Source: Gemmatimonadales bacterium UBA4456
Lineage (GTDB): Bacteria; Gemmatimonadota; Gemmatimonadetes; Longimicrobiales; Gaopeijiaceae
Assembly (NCBI GenBank): GCA_002390225.1
Contig: DGOW01000078.1
Location: 1 to 18,721 of the forward strand
Reading direction: 5' to 3'
Length of the DNA stretch: 18,721 bases
The notes under the pieces are model-generated. The model was not told the DNA's origin and searched no databases. It saw nothing but the letters and a program-made list of their open reading frames with translations. Made by a program: the position numbers and the translations under genes. Of this stretch, positions 6,994-13,051 are shown in pieces. The stretch's first letter is position 1; every line of letters starts with the position of its first letter.

Positions 6994-7281
6994 ACAGCTT
7001 GGCCACGCGGCCGCCACTCAGTTGCCGCCGCAATGCTTACGGCGAACTCGGGCGCGGACGTGCCCGCAGCGACGAGGGTCAATCCTGCGACGTGAGGTGA
7101 GGTGTCCACGTGATGAACCAGGGCTCGCTGAGCCAAGGGATCAGTGGGTGGAGGAGGTCATACATTCGGGGGTTTGATCGCAAAGAAAGAAGTCGATCGG
7201 CAGGCAGGGCGGTTCTTACCTCATCAAGCAGTCAAGCTGAAGCAGCTCTGGCGCTACCGCTGTGTGCGCATGAGCGGGAGG
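6994..7281. other. spacer with decayed sequence, no intact gene
   Basis: This 288-base stretch lies between the uppS stop and the convergent membrane-protein stop. I find no intact gene. The only recognisable content is the minus-strand antiporter-like fragment at 7014-7136. No T-tract terminator was seen. Confidence 0.4.
7014..7136 (-). pseudogene. remnant of a CaCA-family (Na+/Ca2+ antiporter) gene
   Basis: A short minus-strand frame contains GLTLVAAGTSAPEFAVSIAA. It closely matches the alpha-repeat motif of CaCA antiporters of the YrbG type (G-L-T-x-V-A-x-G-T-S-x-P-E). It is preceded by ALVHHVDTSPHVA, which could be a worn version of the family's preceding helix. Only about 41 residues are preserved. 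The frame meets a stop shortly upstream, and downstream it runs into sequence antisense to uppS, so this cannot be a working transporter. The match is short, so chance is possible. No similar fragment was found nearby. Confidence 0.4.
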
Positions 7282-7770
7282 TTACTGGCCCACCGCCTCG
7301 TCAACGTCCCCACCTGCACGAAGACCTGGAGCCTCTTCTCCCGAGCTCAGCGCAGGCCCGGACCTGCGTGCGATCAGCAGGCTCGCCGTCCCCGCTCCCG
7401 CACCCAGAATGGGTAAGATGGTCAACGCCTCGACCACACCGGTGAACACCTCGCCTGCGAGCGACGTGACCCCGATCAACGTTCCGGCAAGCAGAAAGCC
7501 AGCCAAGGCGCCGATGCTCGCAACTCGAGGTACGGAAAGTTTCTCGAAAGACACGTGCCGGCCCGCGACTGCCAGTACCATGGAAAACGCGACGCCAATC
7601 CCAAAACCCCACACGGTACCTGCAATGATCGGGAAGAACGGTTCGCCTTCATCGAGGCCCCCGAAGACTGCGAGCACGGCAGTGAGCGCGGCAAAGAACC
7701 CGCCCGCAATGCCACCGAATGTCAGCCCCATCCCTAGTATGCCCCGCAGGACACTCTTCCAACGAGACAA
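7282..7770 (-). CDS. hypothetical four-helix membrane protein
   Basis: A small membrane protein of 162 residues and no recognised family. Glycine- and alanine-rich hydrophobic segments lie at about 8-36, 45-67, 82-104 and 108-134. The C-terminal tail (ARRSGPALSSGEEAPGLRAGGDVDEAVGQ) is polar and acidic. The start is a TTG at 7770; it is preferred because GGAGGG lies four bases upstream and the next in-frame ATG would cut the first helix. Twenty bases upstream of the start is a copy of the ACTTTG-N5-CAAAG operator also found before the 5300 gene. This suggests shared control with the membrane protein/winged-helix pair. It converges with uppS and is flanked by decayed gene remnants. Confidence 0.65.
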   Translation of the reverse strand: MSRWKSVLRGILGMGLTFGGIAGGFFAALTAVLAVFGGLDEGEPFFPIIAGTVWGFGIGVAFSMVLAVAGRHVSFEKLSVPRVASIGALAGFLLAGTLIGVTSLAGEVFTGVVEALTILPILGAGAGTASLLIARRSGPALSSGEEAPGLRAGGDVDEAVGQ

Positions 7771-7790
7771 AAACCCTCCGCTCTCACATT

Positions 7791-7808
7791 TCTTTGCCCT
7801 GCAAAGTA
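7791..7808 (-). promoter_or_regulatory. second inverted-repeat operator, upstream of the 7770 membrane-protein gene
   Basis: On the minus strand the sequence is TACTTTGCAGGGCAAAGA. Its inner core is a perfect palindrome (CTTTGC-N3-GCAAAG, 7792-7806). The spacing and arms match the site at 5248-5265 with a single arm mismatch. It lies 20 bases upstream of the TTG start, where a bound repressor would block transcription or initiation. Confidence 0.6.
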
Positions 7809-7980
7809 TGATGCCGTTTATGCCCTCGCCATCGACCCGGACGGGATCTCGCTCGCAGGCCTAATGCCGGCCGGCAGAATTACCTGCCCCTGCCAACACC
7901 CCTCACCCCTAGCCTGATGACGAACCAGGAATCCTTCCGAATGAGAGCGTCTAGTCTGGGCACAGGGGGATGGCAGTGAT

Positions 7981-8141
7981 CTCGAGGTGTACAAGTGGCG
8001 GTTCGCACAGGTAGCCGTGAGCCGAGGTGCGCAGCACGTACGGTGAAGTCACACCTCTCAAATATCGATACCAAGCAGGACATTGGGGGACCAGGTGCGC
8101 GGATACGGTTGAGCAATCTCGTGAAGGACGCGGGGTTGGTG
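7981..8141 (+). pseudogene. remnant of a LuxR/NarL-type response-regulator HTH domain
   Basis: The frame at 8037-8141 encodes RTVKSHLSNIDTKQDI, then ARIRLSNLVKDAGLV. These read like the recognition helix and last helix of a LuxR-type HTH ('RTVKSHLSNIxxKLxv...GLV'). The preceding helix seems to survive in another frame (QVAVSRGAQ, about 8008-8034), implying a frameshift at about 8030-8037. Nothing of a receiver domain was found upstream, and no start or ribosome site fits. It is therefore a degraded 3' end rather than a working regulator. Confidence 0.45.
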
Positions 8142-8187
8142 GATTCAGCCCCGCTTGATGGGACCCGGAGGGACGCGATCTTTCCAC

Positions 8188-8649
8188 ATGGTCATGGAAA
8201 AACCGCGGCAGAACACACGGCATAGGTCCCCCGAAGAGCATCCCGTTTCTCTCACTCCGCTCGTGGTCCGCACATCTGAGCTCGACTCATTCGGTCATGT
8301 AAACCACGCGGTCTACCTCACCTACTTCGAACACGCTCGGTTCCAGGCACTCTCGGAGGCTGGATTCGACTGGAGCGTTCTCGATGATCGGGGCTGGGCA
8401 ATCTTCGTGGTTCGTGTCGAGGTGGACTACCTGGCAGAAGCAGGGCGAGAAGATGAGCTCCTGATCCGCACCCAAGCTGAATCCTTTCGCCGTACCAGTA
8501 TGCTTTTAGCTCAAGACATCGTTCGTGACGACGGTTCCGGCACGGTCATCGCTCAGGCGAAGGTCACCGCAGTGTGGATTGGCCCCAACCGACGGCCGAT
8601 GCGCGTGCCAGAAGAAGTGCGAAAGGGCCTGACTCAAGCGCGTGGTTAA
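8188..8649 (+). CDS. acyl-CoA thioesterase, 4HBT (hotdog-fold) family
   Basis: A YbgC/FadM-like thioesterase with a single hotdog fold, expected to hydrolyse acyl-CoA or related thioesters in the cytosol. The N-terminal motif ELDSFGHVNHAVYLTYFEHARF contains the catalytic Asp and the 'GHVNHxxYLxYFExAR' signature. FVVRVEVDYLAEAGREDELLIRT and AKVTAVWIGPNRRPMRVPEEV complete the fold. The start is uncertain: ATG 8188, ATG 8194 and a TTG/ATG pair at 8155-8160 are all in frame. The family usually begins about ten residues before ELDSFGH, so 8188 or 8194 already leaves a long leader. GGAGGG at 8167-8172 is rather far from 8188. A perfect GC-rich hairpin follows the stop. pyrE lies about 80 bases downstream. 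Confidence 0.85.
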   Translation: MVMEKPRQNTRHRSPEEHPVSLTPLVVRTSELDSFGHVNHAVYLTYFEHARFQALSEAGFDWSVLDDRGWAIFVVRVEVDYLAEAGREDELLIRTQAESFRRTSMLLAQDIVRDDGSGTVIAQAKVTAVWIGPNRRPMRVPEEVRKGLTQARG

Positions 8650-8661
8650 CTTCTGCTGAAT

Positions 8662-8676
8662 ACGGGCTGAGCCCGT
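8662..8676 (+). terminator. GC-rich hairpin after thioesterase gene
   Basis: ACGGGC-TGA-GCCCGT is a perfect six-base stem with a three-base loop, 13 bases after the thioesterase stop. No T-tract follows, so it is at best a weak or non-canonical terminator. It could instead act as an mRNA 3' end protector or be chance. Confidence 0.3.
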
Positions 8677-8694
8677 CTGCGACATACCGACCCT

Positions 8695-8750
8695 TCCGTG
8701 CCGATGACTGCTAAAGACGAACTCCGTGCCGATGACTGCTAAAGACGAAC
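8695..8750 (+). repeat. perfect 28-bp tandem duplication spanning the pyrE start
   Basis: The unit beginning TCCGTGCCGATGACTGCTAA and ending GACGAAC occurs twice, back to back (8695-8722 and 8723-8750), without a mismatch. Each copy contains the ATG and first codons of pyrE. Because 28 is not divisible by three, the upstream copy is out of frame with pyrE. Confidence 0.95.
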
Positions 8751-9292
8751 TCAGAACACTACTGATCCAACGCTCTGTACGACTCGGAGACTTCACACTG
8801 GCCAGCGGGGCGAAGTCAGATTTTTACATCGACGCTCGTCTCACGACGATGTCGGCAGAAGGACAACAGCTGGTCGGTCGGGTGGGGTACGACGCCATTC
8901 GGGAGCATCATCTCGATCCTACGCACGTCGGAGGCCTCACCATGGGGGCGGATCCGATCGCATACGCGATTGCCCATGTGAGCGCGATCGAAGGACGCAC
9001 CATCGACGCCTTCTCTGTGCGCAAGCAAGCGAAGGACCACGGGACGGGACAACGGATCGAAGGAGGCCTCCCCGTCCACGGACGCGCGCTCATGGTTGAA
9101 GACACCATGACAACCGGACGAAGCACGCTGCAGGCTGTGGAAGCCGTGCGTGCACTCGGCGCTGACATTGTGGGAGTGCTTACGCTCGTGGACCGCTCGG
9201 ATAATGCGAGAGAGCTATATGCGGCTCACGGCCTTCCGCTCATCTCCCTCTACGGCGGTGCCGAACTGGTGGCTGCTGCCCGTCAGGGCTGA
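8732..9292 (+). CDS. pyrE: orotate phosphoribosyltransferase
   Basis: PyrE joins orotate to PRPP to make orotidine monophosphate in de novo pyrimidine synthesis; it is a cytosolic dimer. The frame has LASGAKSDFYIDARLTT near the N-terminus, GGLTMGADPIAYAIAHVS, FSVRKQAKDHGTG (the catalytic-loop region) and the PRPP-binding motif ALMVEDTMTTGRSTLQAV. From the ATG at 8732 it has 186 residues, normal for the family. A GTG at 8726 is in frame but gives no better ribosome site. The start lies in a perfect tandem duplication. Its first copy offers a decoy ATG at 8704 that opens a 12-codon frame ending at 8742, overlapping the true start. It converges on dnaN. Confidence 0.93.
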   Translation: MTAKDELRTLLIQRSVRLGDFTLASGAKSDFYIDARLTTMSAEGQQLVGRVGYDAIREHHLDPTHVGGLTMGADPIAYAIAHVSAIEGRTIDAFSVRKQAKDHGTGQRIEGGLPVHGRALMVEDTMTTGRSTLQAVEAVRALGADIVGVLTLVDRSDNARELYAAHGLPLISLYGGAELVAAARQG

Positions 9293-9302
9293 GCTTCAGC
9301 CC
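9286..9302 (+). terminator. hairpin overlapping the pyrE stop codon
   Basis: GGGCTGA-GCT-TCAGCCC is a perfect seven-base stem with a three-base loop. The pyrE TGA lies in the left arm. It sits between the convergent pyrE and dnaN and could serve both directions, but no T-tract follows on either side. Confidence 0.35.
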
Positions 9303-9344
9303 ACGCCTGAACGCCCATCCAGAGGCTCAAGCCAACGCAGCTAT

Positions 9345-10451
9345 CTAGTCGATCAGACGAAGCGGCATCACGAGGCACAGATAGTCCGCCGCATTGTCAC
9401 CCGCTGGCTCGATCGTCGCAGCACGCTCCGGCGCCTTGAAGTTAAACTTCACCTCGTCGGACGGAATGTGACGTAAGACCTCGAGGAGATAGTTGGCATT
9501 GAAGCCAATCTCGATCTCCTCACCTTCATAGCCCACGTCCATCTCATCATGGCCCTCACCCAGATCGGGCGTGAGCACATTGAGGTGCACGCGGCCTGAC
9601 TCGAATCGCAAGCGGATCCGGTGCGTCTGGTCCGATGCCACGACAGCCATTCGGCGGACAGCGGACGCGAAGGCCTTCTTCTCGATGATCGCGAACTTGT
9701 CATTGTCTTTCGGGATGACCTGTTCGTAGTTCGGGTACGTACCCTCGATCAGACGTGTGTAGATCTCGGTGGTGTCTGCGCGAAAGCCGAGATGATTTCC
9801 GCTTCGGGCGACCTCGAGCGCATCATCGTCCTTGAAGAGCCGCTGCACCTGGGTAAGAGCTGCCGGCGGTACGATGAAGTCGGCTGACGGCGTGCCTGTC
9901 GGTTCTACTTTCACACCCATGCGAGCAAGCCTATGGCCGTTGGTGGCCACCATCTTCATGCCGCCATCACGAAGCTCCCAGAGGACTCCGTTCAGGATCG
10001 GGCGGCTTTCCTCAGTCGACACCGCGAACGAGGTGTGGTGAATCAGTCCGTTGAGGTCTTTCCCCGTTACTGATACACCTTCCGAGAAGTCGACCTCAGC
10101 CAGTGTCGGGAACTCATCGGCTGGAAGGCCGTTGAGCTTGAACCGGCTGGCGCCACACGAGAGTTCGATCTGTTCACCGCGAGTGGTGATGTCCACGGGT
10201 TGATCGGGAAGCTCACGAGTGATCTCCTGAAGCTTCTTTCCAGGCGCCGTAAGGCTGCCCGATTCCTTCACGTCCGCGAGCACCTTCACGCGGACAGCGA
10301 CATCCAGGTCGGTTCCGCTCATCCATACGCCATCATCCGAGGCCTCGAACAGGATGTTGGAAAGCACCGGAAGCGTCGTCTTCGAAGGGATGCTGGCAGA
10401 GACAGCAGCAAGCCCGTTGTGAAGGTTCTGCCGGGTGATGGTGAAGTTCAT
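9345..10451 (-). CDS. dnaN: DNA polymerase III beta subunit (sliding clamp)
   Basis: The ring-shaped processivity clamp of the replicative polymerase, 368 residues as usual. The N-terminus MNFTITRQNLHNGLAAVSASIPSKTTLPVLSNILF and the C-terminus ending YLCLVMPLRLID are textbook beta-clamp ends. Between them are VATNGHRLA of domain 2 and FNANYLLEVLRHIPSDEVKFNF of domain 3. The ATG at 10451 is preceded by AGGAG, about eleven bases away, and no earlier in-frame start is plausible. It lies downstream of dnaA on the same strand, but 291 bases of origin-like sequence separate them. It may be transcribed from dnaA or from a promoter in that spacer. Confidence 0.97.
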   Translation of the reverse strand: MNFTITRQNLHNGLAAVSASIPSKTTLPVLSNILFEASDDGVWMSGTDLDVAVRVKVLADVKESGSLTAPGKKLQEITRELPDQPVDITTRGEQIELSCGASRFKLNGLPADEFPTLAEVDFSEGVSVTGKDLNGLIHHTSFAVSTEESRPILNGVLWELRDGGMKMVATNGHRLARMGVKVEPTGTPSADFIVPPAALTQVQRLFKDDDALEVARSGNHLGFRADTTEIYTRLIEGTYPNYEQVIPKDNDKFAIIEKKAFASAVRRMAVVASDQTHRIRLRFESGRVHLNVLTPDLGEGHDEMDVGYEGEEIEIGFNANYLLEVLRHIPSDEVKFNFKAPERAATIEPAGDNAADYLCLVMPLRLID

Positions 10452-10742
10452 CTGGACAGTGCTCCTGACAGCCTGTGTCGGGGTGGATGAAGGGATCAGA
10501 GAGGGTTTTCACACGCCCTGGATACTATCTCTTTTTACTTGTAAGAAACATAGTAGTAGTAGGGGGTGTGGATCTGTGGAACGATGTGATGCCGAAGCGT
10601 CCCATCCCCAGGCGGTGTAGGGGTTTCCCGCACGTTGTGTGATGTGTCGCGCAGTGTGGAGGAACGTGCGTTGTTCGGGAAGAAACGGGAGCGTTGTTAC
10701 AGAGGACGTGGGAAACGCGTTGATTCTCCACAACTTTCCACA
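10452..10742. other. putative replication origin (oriC) between dnaA and dnaN
   Basis: The dnaA-dnaN spacer contains no gene but clusters DnaA-box-like nonamers (consensus TTWTNCACA). TTCTCCACA (10724-10732) and CTTTCCACA (10734-10742) each match 8 of 9 and touch the dnaA stop. GTTTTCACA (10505-10513) matches 8 of 9. On the other strand are two weaker boxes at 10567-10583, with more degenerate copies near 10650-10665 and 10480. An AT-rich stretch (10521-10550) adjoins four TAG triplets. The layout fits a bacterial oriC; box scoring was done by eye. Confidence 0.75.
10521..10583 (-). promoter_or_regulatory. basal unwinding element: DnaA boxes, G/C run, DnaA-trios, AT-rich DUE
   Basis: Read on the minus strand, CGTTCCACA and AGATCCACA (DnaA-box-like, 7 of 9 each, 10567-10583) are followed by CCCC, then CTACTACTACTA (10551-10562), then AT-rich sequence down to 10521. 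On the plus strand the triplets read TAG x4. DnaA box, GC cluster, 3'-GAT trinucleotides and AT-rich DNA is the arrangement described for the DnaA-trio unwinding system in Bacillus subtilis. Confidence 0.7.
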
Positions 10743-12212
10743 TCAATGGAGGAAAGCGCTCTCAGCGTCTCCCCTGAGCTCTGACATGACGTCCTCCACG
10801 CGGTCTCGGAATTCGGCGTCGTCACCCATACGGGTTGCGACCTTCCGGATCGAGTAGAGGACTGTCGAATGATCCCGGCCCCCGTAGAGTTGACCGATCT
10901 GCTGGAGTGGCGTTCCGAGCAGTTCGCGGACCAGATACATCGCCACGTGGCGAGCCTCTGTGATGTTTCTCGAACGCGACTTGGAGGCGAGCGTCTCTGG
11001 CCGGACGCGCCAGCGGTTTGCGACTAGGCGAGTGATGCGATCCGGCGATGCAATCGGAGCGCGGTCACGTTGTTCGAGCTTACGAAGTGCGAGCACCCGC
11101 CTCGAGAAAGAGAGGGTGATCTCCTCGTGCCACACAGAGGACACGGCTAGGAGCTTCAGCACGGCGCCCTCGAGTTCGCGAACGGACGAAGAACAGGCAT
11201 GAGCGATGTAGTCGATGACTTCGTCGTCCAGGGCCAGCCCCTCGTCTTCGGCCTTGGTTCGGAGGATGGCCATCCGGGTCTCGTAGTCAGGGGGGCGCAA
11301 GTCCACGACTAGGCCCCATTCGAAACGAGAGACGAGTCGCTGCTCCAGCCCTTCCATGTCGCGCGGAGGTCGATCGGAGGTGACGACGATCTGACGCTGG
11401 GCGTCGTACAGAGTGTTGAACGTGTGGAAGAACTCCTCCTGAGTGCTCTCCTTGCCCTTCAGGAAGTGGATGTCGTCGACAAGCAGCAGGTCGATCTCGC
11501 GATAACGTGCACGGAAACGGTCGGTCGCACCCCTGCGGATCGCCTGTATGAGCTCGTTCGTGAACTGTTCCGATGAGACGTAGGCAACGCGGCGACGCGG
11601 ATCGACCTGAAGCGCCGCGTGACCGATCGCGTGCATGAGGTGGGTCTTGCCCAGGCCGACCCCGCCGTACAGGAATAGCGGGTTGTAGAGCTGACCCGGA
11701 CTGTCCGCGACGGCGCGTCCTGCGGCGTCGGCCAGCTGGTTGTTCCCGCCGACGACAAACCGATCAAAGGTGTACCGGCTGAAGAGGCCTGGATCCAGAA
11801 GGGGTGTGGGACGTCCCGAATCGGGCAACGACTGAGTTGGCGAAACCGTCGAGCCGGATTGCTCAAGATTCGACCGACCCTGGTGTAATGCGTGCGCAGG
11901 TTCGACAAAGGCGTCGGTCGGTCCATCCACTCGGACCGACGGGACCGGGTCGTCGCTGACTGAGGGCGCGGCACGCACCGTGAGAGCCACCTTGCGACCG
12001 AGGGCGGTCTGAGCAGCCTCGGCGATGAACTGGCCGTACTTGTCCTCGAGCCACTCCGCATGAAACGGACTCTGGGCCTCGAGGATGAGCTCGTCTGCGG
12101 AAACGGCGACGCACCGGGCGCCAGCGACCCATGTCTGGAACGCATGCTCGGGGACGCGTTCGCGGACCGCGTCGCGAATGGAAGCCCAGACATCCTGTAC
12201 GCTCAACTCCAT
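10743..12212 (-). CDS. dnaA: chromosomal replication initiator protein DnaA
   Basis: The AAA+ initiator that binds DnaA boxes and melts the origin, 489 residues from this start. Domain I (MELSVQDVWASIRDAV...FQTWV) leads. A low-complexity linker follows (about 85-140). The AAA+ domain has YTFDRFVVGGNNQLA, Walker A YGGVGLGKTHL (183-190) and Walker B DLLLVDDIHFLKGK (242-247). Domain IV carries the DNA-binding signature ending GGRDHSTVLYSIRKV. I chose ATG 12212 because domain I starts there in the family. The frame is open 55 codons further upstream, but that part is proline- and arginine-rich and resembles no DnaA. It is divergent from rpmH. A TTGACA-bearing promoter lies about 145 bases upstream, and the stop abuts two DnaA boxes. 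Confidence 0.97.
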   Translation of the reverse strand: MELSVQDVWASIRDAVRERVPEHAFQTWVAGARCVAVSADELILEAQSPFHAEWLEDKYGQFIAEAAQTALGRKVALTVRAAPSVSDDPVPSVRVDGPTDAFVEPAHALHQGRSNLEQSGSTVSPTQSLPDSGRPTPLLDPGLFSRYTFDRFVVGGNNQLADAAGRAVADSPGQLYNPLFLYGGVGLGKTHLMHAIGHAALQVDPRRRVAYVSSEQFTNELIQAIRRGATDRFRARYREIDLLLVDDIHFLKGKESTQEEFFHTFNTLYDAQRQIVVTSDRPPRDMEGLEQRLVSRFEWGLVVDLRPPDYETRMAILRTKAEDEGLALDDEVIDYIAHACSSSVRELEGAVLKLLAVSSVWHEEITLSFSRRVLALRKLEQRDRAPIASPDRITRLVANRWRVRPETLASKSRSRNITEARHVAMYLVRELLGTPLQQIGQLYGGRDHSTVLYSIRKVATRMGDDAEFRDRVEDVMSELRGDAESAFLH

Positions 12213-12355
12213 GCTTTCGTCCCGATACCCATTCAGTGGCGGCGGTTCGGAGAACCGGCTGACGTGAAGCGGGTGGAGCAATAGGGCATCGCAGCGGGCT
12301 TTCTTAAGTCGTGGAGAGGGTGGCGGGAGCGCCTTGATTTTCCCGAGGGGCGTCG

Positions 12356-12384
12356 AACCTACAGAGGCTTTCTGCAAATGTCAA
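12356..12384 (-). promoter_or_regulatory. candidate sigma-70 promoter for dnaA
   Basis: On the minus strand a perfect -35 box TTGACA (12384-12379) is followed after 17 bases by TAGGTT (12361-12356), a weak -10. Transcription would start near 12349, leaving a leader of about 137 bases before the dnaA ATG. Confidence 0.45.
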
Positions 12385-12441
12385 AACGCCCGAAAAGGCC
12401 CCGAATCAAAGGGGTTTCGTGGGATTTCCACAGCGACAGCG

Positions 12442-12471
12442 TTGACCGTTTTAGGCGCTGCGAGCTATCTT
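12442..12471 (+). promoter_or_regulatory. candidate sigma-70 promoter for the rpmH operon
   Basis: TTGACC (12442-12447) is followed after 18 bases by TATCTT (12466-12471), or after 17 by CTATCT. The start point would be near 12478, about 25 bases before the ATG at 12503 and 44 before the rpmH ATG. So the transcript would include both candidate starts. A DnaA-box-like nonamer ends ten bases upstream. Confidence 0.5.
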
Positions 12472-12502
12472 CCCAAGCTCATCTCTAAACGCAGTACAAC
12501 CA

Positions 12503-13051
12503 ATGAATCGGGCTGGCAGCAATGAAGCCGACATACAAGCCGCGCAACCGCAAGCGGGTAAACAAGCACGGGTTCCGGGCTCGCATGAAGACGGTAGGTG
12601 GGCGCAGGACGCTGAACCGCCGTCGGAATCGCGGACGGGCTCAGCTCGTCGTCAAGACCGGCAGCAAGTAGGCCGCACGGCCTCGGACCGAGTCGAGGCG
12701 CTCCCGCGAGGTGCGCGAATTCGACTGGGGTCCGAGATTCGTGAGTTACTCGATCGGGGGAAGCGGAAGAGGACCAGGCACCTAGATGTCTTCTTCGCCG
12801 CTTCTCCCGTTTCGCGTTCTCGCCTGGGGCTCATCGTTCCCAAGCATAGGCACTCGATCGTGCAACGGAATCTCGTGAAGCGTCGTCTCCGGGAGATCGG
12901 GCGACGGCGTGCCATGCGGGCATTGGATGAAGGGGGCCGGCCTGCGGACCTGGTGCTCCGGGCAAGGCGTACGGCGTATGATGCAGACTATGCGGTGCTG
13001 GAGGCCGAGGTGATGTCAGCTGTGGAGGCGTGGTGCTCCGGCAACTTTTGA
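12503..13051 (+). CDS. rnpA: ribonuclease P protein component, apparently N-terminally extended over rpmH
   Basis: The basic protein subunit of RNase P, which helps the catalytic RNA trim tRNA 5' leaders. The core starts at about residue 66 (EALPRGARIRLGSEIRELL). It holds the signature LIVPKHRHSIVQRNLVKRRL then REIGRR (111-135), and ADLVLRARRTAYDADYAVLEAEV ends it. No ATG, GTG or TTG lies in frame between the rpmH stop (12671) and the core. The only ordinary start is ATG 12503, 19 bases before the rpmH ATG, giving 182 residues with all of rpmH inside it in another frame. The extension is rich in Q, R, S and G and looks unstructured. The alternatives are a non-canonical start just after rpmH or a sequencing error. 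The stop overlaps the yidD start. Confidence 0.85.
   Translation: MNRAGSNEADIQAAQPQAGKQARVPGSHEDGRWAQDAEPPSESRTGSARRQDRQQVGRTASDRVEALPRGARIRLGSEIRELLDRGKRKRTRHLDVFFAASPVSRSRLGLIVPKHRHSIVQRNLVKRRLREIGRRRAMRALDEGGRPADLVLRARRTAYDADYAVLEAEVMSAVEAWCSGNF
12522..12671 (+). CDS. rpmH: 50S ribosomal protein L34
   Basis: A 49-residue, strongly basic ribosomal protein. It begins MKPTYKPRNRKRVNKHGFRA, then RMKTVGGRRTLNRRRNRGR, and ends VVKTGSK. This is the classic L34 pattern (KRTxQPxxRKRxxxHGFRxRMxTxxGRxVLxxRRxKGR). The ATG at 12522 has no clear Shine-Dalgarno sequence. As in most bacteria, it heads the rpmH-rnpA-yidD-yidC block and diverges from dnaA. Unusually, the gene lies wholly inside the longest rnpA frame. 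L34 is built into the large subunit near the 23S rRNA core. Confidence 0.95.
   Translation: MKPTYKPRNRKRVNKHGFRARMKTVGGRRTLNRRRNRGRAQLVVKTGSK

Larger units (their letters stand above)
7771..8187. other. long intergenic stretch with operator and gene remnant
   Basis: About 417 bases lie between the divergent membrane-protein and thioesterase genes. It holds the minus-strand operator at 7791-7808, a LuxR-type HTH remnant at 7981-8141 and otherwise nothing I recognise. If the thioesterase starts upstream at 8155, this stretch is slightly shorter. Confidence 0.4.
12213..12502. other. dnaA-rpmH divergent intergenic region
   Basis: This spacer, just under 300 bases, holds the outward promoters of dnaA (12356-12384, minus) and rpmH (12442-12471, plus). 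Between them is one DnaA-box-like nonamer, ATTTCCACA at 12424-12432 (8 of 9), which could mediate DnaA autoregulation. No small gene was seen. Confidence 0.55.

Noticed and set aside
7110..7445. Plus-strand frames of 90-111 codons around 7110-7445
   Set aside because: They overlap the membrane-protein gene and the decayed spacer, lack ribosome sites and resemble no family.
11459..12193. 244-codon open frame on the minus strand
   Set aside because: Same strand as dnaA in another frame; serine- and arginine-rich, typical of an out-of-frame read of a GC-rich gene.
12213..12377. Possible 55-residue N-terminal extension of DnaA
   Set aside because: The frame is open, but DnaA domain I starts exactly at the ATG at 12212 and the extra part resembles no DnaA. 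It would also overlap the proposed promoter leader.
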